DNA of 64,000 nt from Phycisphaerales bacterium. GTDB lineage: Bacteria; Planctomycetota; Phycisphaerae; UBA1845; UTPLA1. Below are positions 15,657 to 24,398 of the stretch, piece after piece. The position numbers were made by a program, and so were the translations under genes. The stretch covers positions 248,001-312,000 of the forward strand of contig JAKSDK010001806.1 in NCBI GenBank assembly GCA_022360095.1. Direction: 5' to 3'. The first letter of the stretch is position 1, and every line of letters starts with the position of its first letter. The notes below the pieces were generated by a model. That model saw only the letters and a list, made by a program, of their open reading frames with translations, was not told where the DNA came from and ran no database searches.

Positions 15657-16172
15657 ATGCCCAACGACAAACAGCCTCAGAATCCTGCTGAATTTTTCAC
15701 GGAGTTTTGGACCGACTTCATGAGTCGATCGGGGGCCGCCTCGGAGTCGTCGAACGGATCCGGGGTCTCGCCGGCGTTCAGCCCGACGGCGAAACAGATG
15801 CAGCAGATGTTCTTCGACGCCATGGCCAAGTATGCCGAAGAATTCATGCGATCGGAGCAGTTTCTGACGTCGATGAAGCAGACGATGGACCAGTCGCTGA
15901 AGTTCAAGCAGCTCGTCGATGATTTCCTGACCAAGGCACAGCGCAGCATGCAGTCTCCCGTCAGCGCGGATATCGACGATATGGCCAGCCTGCTTCGCGG
16001 CATCGAAGAGCGGATCTTCGAACGTTTGGGCAGGCTGGAAGAAAAAATCGCAGCAGTGGAAGAACAACAGCGGAGTGGGCGCGACGCCGAGGCGAGCCGG
16101 GCGAAGCGCCCCTCCGCGCCTTCGACACCCAACAAGAGCAAGAGCAAGAGGAAACCGAAGCGCTCGCGATGA
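15657..16172 (+). CDS. phaE: Short PhaE-like subunit of class III PHA synthase
   Basis: 171 residues, ATG at 15657 with AGGAG 9 bases upstream. Starts PAEFFTEFWTDFMSRSG, then a helical body (MFFDAMAKYAEEFMRSEQFL, KQTMDQSLKFKQLVDDFL), a coiled-coil stretch FERLGRLEEKIAAVEEQQ, and a very basic tail. This order is that of the PhaE subunit that activates class III PhaC, though canonical PhaE is roughly twice as long, so it is a shortened form. The basic tail could bind DNA, as some granule-associated proteins do; that is inference. It is 46 bases upstream of phaC. Confidence 0.72.
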   Translation: MPNDKQPQNPAEFFTEFWTDFMSRSGAASESSNGSGVSPAFSPTAKQMQQMFFDAMAKYAEEFMRSEQFLTSMKQTMDQSLKFKQLVDDFLTKAQRSMQSPVSADIDDMASLLRGIEERIFERLGRLEEKIAAVEEQQRSGRDAEASRAKRPSAPSTPNKSKSKRKPKRSR

Positions 16173-16218
16173 AACGCAGCCTCGCCGATGAAGGCGAAAT
16201 TGATCGGATCAGGAACTC

Positions 16219-17325
16219 ATGACGACCGCAACGCAGAATCCGTTTTTTACGATGTTCCCCCCCAATCTGAGCGCTTTCGCGCCGGAGTACGAGGGCTTCA
16301 TGCAGCGCATGGCCGCCATGCCCAGGGTGATGGAAATCGCCCAAAAAGTGAAGGTCGGCGCGACGCCGCGCGAGATCACGTATCAAGAAGACAAGATGCG
16401 CGTGCTCCACTACGAATCGGATGTCGAGAAGAAATATCGCACGCCGGTGTTGCTGTGTTTCGCTCTGGTGAATCGACCCTATATCCTGGACCTCCTGCCC
16501 CATAAGAGCGTCGTGCAGCAATTCCTCAAGGCCGGCTTCGACGTTTTCCTGATCGATTGGGGGGTCCCTTCGGAGAGCGACCGGCACCTGACGATCGAGC
16601 ACTACGTACGATCCTATCTACACAACGTCGTCAAGCATGTCGGTGATTACACCGGCGTAAAGAAGATTTCCCTCCTCGGCTATTGCATGGGCGGCACGCT
16701 GAGTGCGATGTACACCTCCATTCATCAGGACCTGATCAAGAATCTTATTCTCATGGCAGCGCCGATCGATTGGTCCGATCGTGAAAGCCTGTTGAGCACC
16801 TGGACCGACCCGAAATATTTCGACATCGATCAGGTCATCGATACGTTCGGCAATGCGCCGCCCCAATGGCTCCAAGGCTCCTTCGCCATGCTCAAGCCGG
16901 TGGCCAATCTCATAGAGAAGCATCTTGGCTTCTATGAGCGAATGACGGACGAAAAATTCGTCGAGGAGTTCTTCGCCATGGAGACCTGGACCAACGACAA
17001 CATTCCGGTGGCCGGCGAGACTTTTCGGCAATTCGTGAAAGACTGCTTTCAAAAGAATCTGCTCGTCCAGGGAAAAATGCGGATTGGCACGAAGACCATT
17101 GACCTTTCCAGGATCAACTGTCCGATATTGAATCTCATGGCATCGAAAGATCATCTGGTTCCCTGTGGTCAGAGCGCGCCGTTCAATGACCTGGTCAGTT
17201 CACGGGACCGAAAGTCGATGACGTTCCCCGCAGGACACATCGGCTTGTCCGTCGGCAGTCGAGCCCACCGTGAGTTGTGGCCTAAGGTCTGTCAGTGGTT
17301 GGCGGAGCGATCGGACAAAGATTAA
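16219..17325 (+). CDS. phaC: Class III polyhydroxyalkanoate synthase, catalytic subunit
   Basis: 368 residues, the usual class III size (about 355-360). The lipase-like box GYCMGG places the nucleophile at Cys156; the other triad members are Asp311 (ASKDHLVP) and His340 (AGHIGL). Conserved strands such as VFLIDWGVPS and the motif LMAAPIDW are typical of PhaC. The enzyme polymerises (R)-3-hydroxyacyl-CoA into storage polyester, with PhaE as partner. It lies directly downstream of the PhaE-like gene and upstream of two SDR genes including a probable PhaB, so the monomer and polymer steps are encoded together. phaA (thiolase) is not in the window. Confidence 0.95.
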   Translation: MTTATQNPFFTMFPPNLSAFAPEYEGFMQRMAAMPRVMEIAQKVKVGATPREITYQEDKMRVLHYESDVEKKYRTPVLLCFALVNRPYILDLLPHKSVVQQFLKAGFDVFLIDWGVPSESDRHLTIEHYVRSYLHNVVKHVGDYTGVKKISLLGYCMGGTLSAMYTSIHQDLIKNLILMAAPIDWSDRESLLSTWTDPKYFDIDQVIDTFGNAPPQWLQGSFAMLKPVANLIEKHLGFYERMTDEKFVEEFFAMETWTNDNIPVAGETFRQFVKDCFQKNLLVQGKMRIGTKTIDLSRINCPILNLMASKDHLVPCGQSAPFNDLVSSRDRKSMTFPAGHIGLSVGSRAHRELWPKVCQWLAERSDKD

Positions 17326-17390
17326 TTGACGGCTTTCGAGTCGGCGGATTCGCCGGTGTGCGTATCGCCGTTTTGGGGAGGATTCGATTC

Positions 17391-18206
17391 ATGGAATTGA
17401 AAAACAAGGTTGCAGTCGTCACCGGCGGTGCCAGCGGCATCGGCCTGGCAACTTGTGAAAAACTGGCTGAACATGAACTTAAGGCCATTGCGCTGATCGA
17501 TCGCAGTGCCGCGGTTCACGATGCCTGCGAGAGACTCAACAGCCAGATCGGTTGGGAAATGGTGTTTCCCTTCGCTGGAGACGTAACCAGTGGTGAGTTC
17601 CGAAACAAGGTTTTCAGCAATCTGAATTCGCGTTTTGGGGCCGTGCATCTCTGCATTCCGGCCGCGGGTATCACGCGAGATCGATTGGCCGTTCGACTGG
17701 ACCGAGAAACGGGTAAACCCGACATCTACCCTCATGAAGATTTTGAGAGCGTCATTGAAATCAACATGATCGCACCGATCTACTGGGCGTTTCAGATCGT
17801 GGCGAGTGTCGCGCAGGACCGTGCGCGTCGCGGACTTGGGCAGTGGGAGCCCTCCGAAGGGGTGCAGGGCAGCATCGTCCTGATCGGTTCTGTCTCGTCT
17901 GCAGGCAACAAGGGCCAGATTTCCTATGCAACGTCCAAAGCGGGGCTCGAAGGGGCTCAAGCCACGCTGGCCAAGGAGGCCATCTATCACGGTGTGCGGT
18001 GCAGCATTATTCATCCGGGTTACACGGATACGCCCATGGTGCGAACTCTCGGCGATGAGTTTGTCAAAGACCATATCCTCCCGCAAACGCAACTTCGGCG
18101 GCTCCTTCGACCGGAAGAGGTTGCCGACGCAATCTGTTTCATGCTTCGCAATTCCGCCGTGAGTGGCGCGCTGTGGGTCGATGCCGGCTGGCATTCGACC
18201 GCCTGA
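17391..18206 (+). CDS. Short-chain dehydrogenase/reductase in the PHA cluster
   Basis: 271 residues from the ATG at 17391, with GGGGAGGA upstream; longer in-frame starts reach back into phaC and lack a site. The Rossmann motif TGGASGIG (11-18), AAG (91-93) and catalytic Ser167, Tyr179, Lys183 (YATSK) define a classical SDR. The Asp38 after the second strand (LIDRS) favours NAD(H). It has an insertion with TGKPDIYPHEDFES not seen in PhaB. Possible substrates are 3-hydroxyacyl-CoA or 3-hydroxybutyrate; position next to phaC makes a role in polymer turnover plausible. Confidence 0.82.
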   Translation: MELKNKVAVVTGGASGIGLATCEKLAEHELKAIALIDRSAAVHDACERLNSQIGWEMVFPFAGDVTSGEFRNKVFSNLNSRFGAVHLCIPAAGITRDRLAVRLDRETGKPDIYPHEDFESVIEINMIAPIYWAFQIVASVAQDRARRGLGQWEPSEGVQGSIVLIGSVSSAGNKGQISYATSKAGLEGAQATLAKEAIYHGVRCSIIHPGYTDTPMVRTLGDEFVKDHILPQTQLRRLLRPEEVADAICFMLRNSAVSGALWVDAGWHSTA

Positions 18207-18359
18207 CCTTCAAAAACCGACCTCGAAGCGCAGGACGCCTTCCTCGTCAATTCACCGACAAACAGGATAAACCTGGACGGATGCACGCCGTCCGGTTACA
18301 CTATCCATTCTATTTTACACGTCACTCGCCTCTGACAGTTCAGTCGAAGGAGAGAAACC

Positions 18360-19106
18360 ATGGGTGTTCTCGACGGTAAGACCAGCTTGGTCACGGGTGC
18401 CTCGCGCGGCATCGGGCGTGCAATTGCCTTGGCGCTGGCGGAAGCGGGCGCGGATGTCGCATTGAACTATTTCACGCGGCGCGAGCCCGCGGAGGAGGTG
18501 GCGGCCAAAATTCACCAACTCGGCCGCAAGGCCATCGTTTATAAGGCCAACGTCTCCAAGGCCGGTGAGAACGGCCAAATGGTCGAGCAGGTGCTCAAGG
18601 ATTTCGGCCCGGTGCAGATTGTCGTTAACAATGCCGGCATCACTCGTGACAGGTCCTTCGGCAAAATGGACCGTGAGATGTGGGATGATGTGATCAACGT
18701 CAACCTCACCGGCCCCGCGATGATCATTCATCGGCTGATCAGTCCGATGATCGAATCCGGATGGGGCCGGATCGTCAACATCACGAGCATTGTTGGTCAA
18801 ATGGGCAACTTTGGCCAGGCCAACTACGCCGCAGCCAAAGGCGGGCTCATGGCCTTGACCAAGACCCTGGCGCGTGAATATGCGCGAAAGAACATTACCG
18901 TGAACGCGGTGGCCCCTGGCTTTGTTGAGACCGACATGACGGCCGACGTTCCGGACAAGGTGCTCGATGTTGTACGCAATTCGACGCCCATGGGCCGGCT
19001 CGGTAAACCCGAGGAAATCGCCGCGGCCGTCGTTTTTCTAGCGTCGCCTCATGCTTCGTTCATCACAGGCGAGGTCATCGGCGTCAACGGCGGAATGTAT
19101 ATGTAG
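18360..19106 (+). CDS. phaB: Acetoacetyl-CoA reductase-like SDR
   Basis: 248 residues, with AAGGAGAGAAACC before the ATG. SDR motifs: TGASRGIG (12-19), NNAGITRD (90-97) and catalytic Ser143, Tyr156, Lys160 (YAAAKGG). The GITRD after NNAG and the NVNLTGP segment fit PhaB/FabG, which reduce acetoacetyl-CoA (or acyl carrier protein esters) to the (R)-3-hydroxy form with NADPH. The genomic position after phaE-phaC favours PhaB over FabG. It converges with the lipoprotein gene at 19124-20128 only 17 bases away. Confidence 0.85.
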   Translation: MGVLDGKTSLVTGASRGIGRAIALALAEAGADVALNYFTRREPAEEVAAKIHQLGRKAIVYKANVSKAGENGQMVEQVLKDFGPVQIVVNNAGITRDRSFGKMDREMWDDVINVNLTGPAMIIHRLISPMIESGWGRIVNITSIVGQMGNFGQANYAAAKGGLMALTKTLAREYARKNITVNAVAPGFVETDMTADVPDKVLDVVRNSTPMGRLGKPEEIAAAVVFLASPHASFITGEVIGVNGGMYM

Positions 19107-19123
19107 CAATAGCCTTCGGTTTC

Positions 19124-20128
19124 TTAAGCGGCCTTGATGCCGAGCCGAACGGTATGAGATTTGTGGTGGATTTTGAGTACGGTCAATCGGTACCAGCTTC
19201 CCGATCGCCCCCGAAATATCTTTGAGCGACCCACCTTCAAGTTGCGGATTTTCTGAACCCGGCGATCCCCCTGATAAAGATCGAGATCGACGTCCGGCTC
19301 TTCTTCAGTGTCTTTCAGCTTGATGAAGATTCCGTCCACCGCCTTCATGCGACGTTTAAATCTCTTGTCACGCTTGCTTAATGTGCGGACGACCAGGTAC
19401 TCGCCTTCTTTTTGAGCCGTTGGCGAATCGTTCGGGGGCACGGCGGCCTTCGTCGGTTTCGCATTTTCGGGTGGAGGCGACGGTTTCGGCTGAGGTGGGA
19501 GTGGCATTGGTTTTTCAGGATCGCCAATGCGATTTGCGGTGATTCTCGGCCCCGGGGTCGGCTTTGTTCGTTTTGCCGCTTTCGGCCTGTTTTGAGCCGG
19601 TGAAGTCGATCGACTTTGGGGGCTGGGGTTGGGCGAGGGTTTTCGTCTGGCCTTGGGCCTCGCTTTACCGGGCCGGGCCGAGGCCACCTGCACGCCGTCC
19701 GACTTTGCGACGGTCAGAGATTTCGAGCCGCTTCGCAGCCAGGCCTGTCGCGCCGATGCCACCACGGTCGGGTGTTCTCTTTCAAGCTGATCGACAAACT
19801 GAATTGCTTCAACATGGTTAGGGCGAATCTCGAGACATCGGATCGCCATTCGCCACGCGTCACTGTAACGTCCTTCCGATCCGGCGATCCGAGCCTGAGA
19901 ATGCCAGTAGGTCGCGGCCGTCGGCGCGATGCGCTCCATGGACGCGGCGATCGAGCCGTCTCCCGGTGATTCTTTTGCGGCTTTGCAGTAGAAATCATAA
20001 GCTTGGTGCGCATCGCCTCTTTGCTCGGCCTCGCGGCCCAGGCGATAGCTCTTGCCCCCGGCACAGCCTGCGGTCAACAGCACCAACATCAGTAGACTTG
20101 TGCCAGCGCGAAACCAAGCCATCATCAC
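19124..20128 (-). CDS. Lipoprotein with TPR-like head and long Pro/Lys linker, hypothetical
   Basis: 334 residues. The signal MAWFRAGTSLLMLVLLTAGC ends in a lipobox. Residues ~25-125 contain TPR-like helix pairs (RLGREAEQRGDAHQAYDFY, ARIAGSEGRYSDAWRMAIR, CLEIRPNHVEAIQF). Residues ~130-235 are a Pro/Lys/Arg-rich linker. The C-terminal ~95 residues form a basic domain beginning EYLVVRTLSKRDKRF, ending TVLKIHHKSHTVRLGI. The start overlaps the stop of the upstream hydrolase by 4 bases (ATGA), so they are translationally coupled. Family unknown; it resembles in design the proline-rich lipoprotein at 13254-13898. Confidence 0.65.
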   Translation of the reverse strand: MMMAWFRAGTSLLMLVLLTAGCAGGKSYRLGREAEQRGDAHQAYDFYCKAAKESPGDGSIAASMERIAPTAATYWHSQARIAGSEGRYSDAWRMAIRCLEIRPNHVEAIQFVDQLEREHPTVVASARQAWLRSGSKSLTVAKSDGVQVASARPGKARPKARRKPSPNPSPQSRSTSPAQNRPKAAKRTKPTPGPRITANRIGDPEKPMPLPPQPKPSPPPENAKPTKAAVPPNDSPTAQKEGEYLVVRTLSKRDKRFKRRMKAVDGIFIKLKDTEEEPDVDLDLYQGDRRVQKIRNLKVGRSKIFRGRSGSWYRLTVLKIHHKSHTVRLGIKAA

Positions 20129-20946
20129 AATTCGGCTCCTGTTTGCACGATCGCCACCTGCTCCATGATCGATCGATCAAGCGGATGAGGCCCCAGCCTG
20201 AGGATACGCGGGGCGATCACCGCTTTGACAAATTTCGAGCGGGTCACAGCCGTGTGCCCACCGTCCCAATCATAGCCGACGTAAGATGGCTGCCAAGGCA
20301 AGTTTATCACACGTCGATAGGCCGCCTGCGTCGCCTCGCCCGCTCTGGATGGCATGCGGAAGCCGCTACGGCCCGCGGGTGGCCCCGGTCCGCCGTCCGC
20401 GTTGATGACCAAGGTCTTCACAATGCCGTCGTGAGGACTGCAGGTGGCATAAAGTTGGCCGCTGACGTGCTGCATGGCCGGTGTGAGATCACGCAGGGCG
20501 GACACGGATGGTGAGAACAGGACAACATGATTGACATGGACCTCGTCGGGGACCTGTTCGAGTGCGGAGAGCACGATCGCCGTCCCAGCGGAAAGCCCCA
20601 TGACGTGGATCCGCCTGTTGGGATCTTTCAGCTGAACCTGTTCGATTTTTCGAGAAAGCCGTCTGGCCACGGCCTTGCTTCTGGCGGTGACGAGGTGATC
20701 GTGGCCCGGTCCCAGAAAGGCGCTCCATGAGAATGTATCAAATTTGCCCTTGAAGCCCGCTGCCCTAAGGCCGGCCTTGACCGAACTGGCGCTGCTGTAC
20801 CAGCCCGCTCCATCGCAATAGAACACCATGGCACTGATCTTGGGATCGGAACACCCCGTTGCCCAGGCCAAGCAAACTAGAATCGGTAAACAGGGTCCCC
20901 AGGTACATCGACGACAAGAAGGCATAGACATGCAGAATGAGTTCAC
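20125..20946 (-). CDS. Secreted alpha/beta-hydrolase-like protein
   Basis: 273 residues. A hydrophobic segment PCLPILVCLAWATGC ending in a possible lipobox suggests export and lipidation. The body has an alpha/beta-hydrolase pattern: a first strand AMVFYCDGAGW, then HVMGLSAGTAIVLSAL, in which GLSAG is the nucleophile elbow (GxSxG), and DGGHTAV near the C-terminus offers the His. The acid residue is not certain. No substrate can be read from the sequence. It is coupled to the TPR-linker lipoprotein downstream by an ATGA overlap. Confidence 0.68.
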   Translation of the reverse strand: MNSFCMSMPSCRRCTWGPCLPILVCLAWATGCSDPKISAMVFYCDGAGWYSSASSVKAGLRAAGFKGKFDTFSWSAFLGPGHDHLVTARSKAVARRLSRKIEQVQLKDPNRRIHVMGLSAGTAIVLSALEQVPDEVHVNHVVLFSPSVSALRDLTPAMQHVSGQLYATCSPHDGIVKTLVINADGGPGPPAGRSGFRMPSRAGEATQAAYRRVINLPWQPSYVGYDWDGGHTAVTRSKFVKAVIAPRILRLGPHPLDRSIMEQVAIVQTGAEL

Positions 20947-21002
20947 GCCGGAACTGGACGGCTTGGGCTGATGGCTCGGTGATGCACTGGTATCATACTG
21001 GA

Positions 21003-21037
21003 ATCTCCGCGTCCAGCCTGGGCTGGATCGCGGAGAT
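21003..21037 (-). terminator. Hairpin after the ferredoxin gene
   Basis: ATCTCCGCG (21003-21011) pairs with CGCGGAGAT (21029-21037), continued inside by CCAGC/GCTGG around a CTGG loop. It lies between the ferredoxin stop (21071) and the next gene. The tail is not rich in U on either strand, so its role as a terminator is moderate. Confidence 0.5.
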
Positions 21038-21070
21038 CGAATTCGTTCCTTCCCATTGATTCTCAGATCG

Positions 21071-21424
21071 CTAGACGCCTCCGGGTTCGGGAATGTCCCA
21101 ACCTCGATCCTTTTCTTTCTGTTGAATTTCCTCGAGGCTCAGCGCATTGGGGAGCGCGTCTTTCTTCTCTGTGATATTCGTGCCGCCGCTGAACAGATCC
21201 GCATTCTTTTGGGTCCATTCGGCGTACTGTTCCGGCAGCTCTTCTTCGGTATAGATTGCGTGAACCGGGCATTCCGGAATGCAAAGGCCGCAGTCGATGC
21301 AAGTGTCGGGATCGATCACCAGCATGGCCGGGTCCTCGACTTCCCAGAAACACTCCACAGGGCACACGGTGGCACAGTCGGTGTACCGGCAATCCACGCA
21401 CCGTTCGGTTACGACATGGGTCAT
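21071..21424 (-). CDS. 7Fe-type (3Fe-4S + 4Fe-4S) ferredoxin
   Basis: 117 residues. Starts MTHVVTERCVDCRYTDC with the C-x5-7-C...C spacing of a 3Fe-4S-capable site, and CIDCGLCIPECPV gives the canonical CxxCxxCxxxCP of a 4Fe-4S cluster. The remaining CPVECF supplies the cross ligands. The extra ~50-residue acidic tail (QYAEWTQKNADLF ... IPEPGG) is the form typical of FdxA-like 7Fe ferredoxins. It carries electrons at low potential in the cytoplasm. It stands alone with a 250-base divergent region before the agmatinase. Confidence 0.92.
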   Translation of the reverse strand: MTHVVTERCVDCRYTDCATVCPVECFWEVEDPAMLVIDPDTCIDCGLCIPECPVHAIYTEEELPEQYAEWTQKNADLFSGGTNITEKKDALPNALSLEEIQQKEKDRGWDIPEPGGV

Positions 21425-21673
21425 GGTTCGATCCTCGGTTGATTAGGGCTCTACTGCACGGACAAGCGAGCCTGTCCAGGCCTCGGATACAGTATTGTGA
21501 GCCGTTTCTCGTCTCGTGATTTATGACACAGCGAGGCGATGTCGTCAATATGCTTCTTCCAGAATATCGGCGAATGAAATCAACATCTTCGGGCGGTTGT
21601 CAGTCTTCGGAGATGGCGTCATGATACGGATACCGGTTGGATCAGCGGAAGGTCTTTCTTACCCGTCATTGCA

Positions 21674-22588
21674 TTGGCCTTTGAATTCCTACCAATAGGA
21701 TCGAGATTGAGCGAGCATTACCCCGACAATTTTCTCGGACTTTCCGGTCGCGACTGCGACTATCGGCATGCGAAATACGCCGTCATGCCCGTGCCCTATG
21801 ACGCGACGACCAGCTTTCAAACCGGAACGCGCCACGGACCCCGAGCCGTCATCACGGCCAGTCAGGAAGTCGAATGGTTCGACGAGGAATACGGGTGTGA
21901 GTTTGTGAAGGCAGGGATTGTCACGCTCGATCCCCTTGGACCTCATGCTTCCGGGCCCGGTCAGATGCACGAATGGGTCCACAAATCGGCTCGTAAGGTC
22001 GTTCGCGACGGTAAGTTCCTCATCGGGCTCGGCGGTGAGCATTCGATCACCAGTGCCTTTGTCCGAGCGGCCCTCGCCCGATACAAGAAACTCAGCGTAC
22101 TCCAGATCGACGCTCACGCCGACCTCCGTGACAGCTACGAAGGCACGAAGTTCAGCCACGCATGCGTCATGCGACGCGTTCTGGAAATGGGCGTCCCCGT
22201 CGTTCCCGTCGGTATCCGAAACTACAGTCTCGAAGAACATCGTTTCATGAGGAAGCACAAATTCACGCCGATCACTGTGCGTGAGACTCGTGTCAATCCT
22301 GACTGGCTGCTCCAGGCCGTCGAATCGCTCAGCGATCAGGTTTACATCACCATCGATATCGACGGGTTTGATCCGGCGTACGCTCCCGGCACCGGTACGC
22401 CCGAGCCCGGCGGTCTCGATTGGTTTCAGGTTACGGACCTGCTAAAAGCGACGGCAATGGAAAAGACCGTGGTGGGCGCCGATGTCGTCGAGGTCATTCC
22501 GCTGCCCGGCGGCGTTCAAACTGAGTTCCTCGCGGCAAAGTTGATCTACAAACTGATTGCTCATGTCGAAGCCAACAAGAAAGCATGA
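21674..22588 (+). CDS. speB: Agmatinase / arginase-family ureohydrolase
   Basis: 304 residues if translation begins at the TTG at 21674; a TTG at 21707 with AGGA 6-7 bases upstream is equally plausible and would remove 11 residues. No ATG is available near the start. The Mn-binding motifs of the ureohydrolase family are complete: GLGGEHSIT, QIDAHADLRD, and DIDGFDPAYAPGTGTPEPGG. The last motif with its PG[TV]GTPEPGG is the pattern of agmatinase and arginase alike. Agmatinase cleaves agmatine to putrescine and urea. SpeB-like sequence YEGTKFSHACVMRR supports agmatinase. No speA gene in the window. Confidence 0.85.
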   Translation: MAFEFLPIGSRLSEHYPDNFLGLSGRDCDYRHAKYAVMPVPYDATTSFQTGTRHGPRAVITASQEVEWFDEEYGCEFVKAGIVTLDPLGPHASGPGQMHEWVHKSARKVVRDGKFLIGLGGEHSITSAFVRAALARYKKLSVLQIDAHADLRDSYEGTKFSHACVMRRVLEMGVPVVPVGIRNYSLEEHRFMRKHKFTPITVRETRVNPDWLLQAVESLSDQVYITIDIDGFDPAYAPGTGTPEPGGLDWFQVTDLLKATAMEKTVVGADVVEVIPLPGGVQTEFLAAKLIYKLIAHVEANKKA

Positions 22589-22828
22589 TCGCTGCTGAGA
22601 CGATTTTTCCCGTCCTATATCGGTGAGGTCCGCAGACACCCTTTCTCGTTGTGTATTTGCATCATTGTTCACAATTCGAATCATGATCGCCATGATCGTT
22701 CTCACCGATCGACTTCATGGCTTCGAACAGCCGCCTATTTCCGGCCCATGCCGGTTGGTACGCGCTTTGCCGAGAGACTGCTGCCGATCCACTGAGGCGG
22801 GAAGTTAACAGGTATTAGGGGAAAGCTC

Positions 22829-23248
22829 ATGAAGCGAGTTCGACGAAACAGACACACACGCCGCGGCGCGACCACCGTTGAAGTTGCGGTGATGGCTCCG
22901 GTCATGCTCCTGATGATGCTGGGTTTCATGGAAGTCGCCAATGCCTTCATGTTGAAGCACACGGTCACGCTCGCCGCGGATCAGGGTGGCCGGGCCGCTT
23001 CATTACCGGGCGCCACCCTTGCGGACGTCAACGCCGCGGTGGACGAAGCCATGGGCGCAGCCGGTCTTGAAGGCTATGCCACGAGGAGCAATCTGGACCT
23101 GACCGACCCCGAGAATCCGGAACTTTGGGTCGAGGTTTCGATCTCTTTGGACCGCGGATTGTTCACAGGGAATCTGTTGGGCGGCGGAAACATTGAGATC
23201 AGCACTCGCCGAACATCTCGGCGGGAAGATGCGAATCGACCGGCCTAG
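22829..23248 (+). CDS. TadE-like pseudopilin
   Basis: 139 residues, GGGGAAAG before the ATG. Positively charged leader KRVRRNRHTRRGATTVEVAVMAPVML: G14 followed by ATTVE fits the TadE pattern where prepilin peptidase-like cleavage occurs before or near the conserved E in the hydrophobic helix (residues ~18-36). The rest is a small extracytoplasmic domain with strand-like segments (LWVEVSISLDRG). TadE family proteins assist Flp/Tad pilus assembly. No other tad gene is near, so this may be one of several scattered TadE/TadG-like copies common in Planctomycetota. Confidence 0.82.
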   Translation: MKRVRRNRHTRRGATTVEVAVMAPVMLLMMLGFMEVANAFMLKHTVTLAADQGGRAASLPGATLADVNAAVDEAMGAAGLEGYATRSNLDLTDPENPELWVEVSISLDRGLFTGNLLGGGNIEISTRRTSRREDANRPA

Positions 23249-23438
23249 CGTACTCAGGCATCGGTGGCCGTCGGGTGGCGTGCCCAAGCCGAAGGCGCGG
23301 GCATGTTAATGCGATCGGGTACGAACATGGCCGTGCTACGCTAGGGCATCCCGCCCCGCCGTCCTGCAACTCGCAAGCGTTCTAAACAACCGTAAAGCAG
23401 CATCTCCTCGGTTCACCAACACGGATTTCCTCGTTATC

Positions 23439-24398
23439 ATGTGTTGTTTCATGAACCGAACCGAGCAGCTATGGCGAAGTTTGTACCCGTTCGAGAGTCA
23501 TTTCCTAAATCTCGATGGTTTGCGATATCACTATTTGGATGAAGGTGAAGGCGACCCTGTCGTCATGGTCCATGGCAACCCGACCTGGTCATTCTATTAT
23601 CGCGAGCTCGTCAAGGCTCTGCGATCTTCGCACCGCTGCATCGTGCCCGACCATATCGGCTGCGGACTCTCCGATAAACCCGACGATCATAATTATGACT
23701 ATTGTCTGGAAAGCCGCGTCGGCGATCTCGAGGCATTGCTCGACCGTCTCGCTTTGACGGAGAACATCACGCTCGTCCTGCACGACTGGGGAGGCATGAT
23801 CGGCATGGCCTGCGCCTTAAGGCGACCCCAACGCATTCGACGCCTCGTGCTCTTTAATACGGCCGCCTTTCTGCTGCCCAAAAGCAAGAAACTGCCGTTT
23901 CGACTCACGATCATGCGTCATCGAAATCCACTAAGCACTCTCGCCGTGCGAGGGTTCAATCTGTTCAGTCGGGCGGCCACTTCGATGGCGACCCGGAAAG
24001 GACTTTCCCCCGAAGTTCGAGCCGGCCTGACGGCCCCTTATGATTCCTGGCAAAACCGAGTCGCGACACTGCGATTTGTGCAAGACATTCCATTATCGCC
24101 TGAAGATCGCAGTTATGAGCTGGTCAAGTCCGTGGATCGTCGGTTGGATCAGCTCGCCCATGTTCCTATGCTCATTTGTTGGGGTGAACACGATTTTGTT
24201 TTCGATCGACATTTCCTGAAAGAGTGGCAACGCCGGTTTCCCTCGGCTGAAATCCACACCTTTCCAGACGCCGGGCACTATGTCGTCGAAGATGCCTGTG
24301 AGCAAATCATTCCGTTGGTTCAGGGCTTTCTTTCCCGACATCCGCTTCAGGGCCGATCACAAAAAAAGCCGGCATCAACACCGGAGGCAGTGCGGTGA
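23439..24398 (+). CDS. oleB: OleB-like alpha/beta hydrolase (beta-lactone decarboxylase)
   Basis: 319 residues; an ATG 12 bases further in (23451) is an alternative start, and neither has a clear ribosome binding site. It is a haloalkane-dehalogenase-type fold with HGNPTWSFYYRE (oxyanion hole and halide-type Asn/Trp), nucleophile Asp116 in LHDWGG, and the catalytic His in DAGHYV. OleB is known to decarboxylate the beta-lactone made by OleC, giving a cis-olefin. Its GTGA junction overlaps oleC. The gene set oleB-oleC-oleD is in order, while oleA is missing from this window. Confidence 0.85.
   Translation: MCCFMNRTEQLWRSLYPFESHFLNLDGLRYHYLDEGEGDPVVMVHGNPTWSFYYRELVKALRSSHRCIVPDHIGCGLSDKPDDHNYDYCLESRVGDLEALLDRLALTENITLVLHDWGGMIGMACALRRPQRIRRLVLFNTAAFLLPKSKKLPFRLTIMRHRNPLSTLAVRGFNLFSRAATSMATRKGLSPEVRAGLTAPYDSWQNRVATLRFVQDIPLSPEDRSYELVKSVDRRLDQLAHVPMLICWGEHDFVFDRHFLKEWQRRFPSAEIHTFPDAGHYVVEDACEQIIPLVQGFLSRHPLQGRSQKKPASTPEAVR

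Noticed and set aside
17322..18194. 290-codon open frame on the minus strand
   Set aside because: Antisense to the SDR gene with intact catalytic motifs; a mirror effect of codon bias.
21425..21673. Riboswitch before agmatinase
   Set aside because: No conserved aptamer pattern could be recognised by eye; the region is short and divergent.
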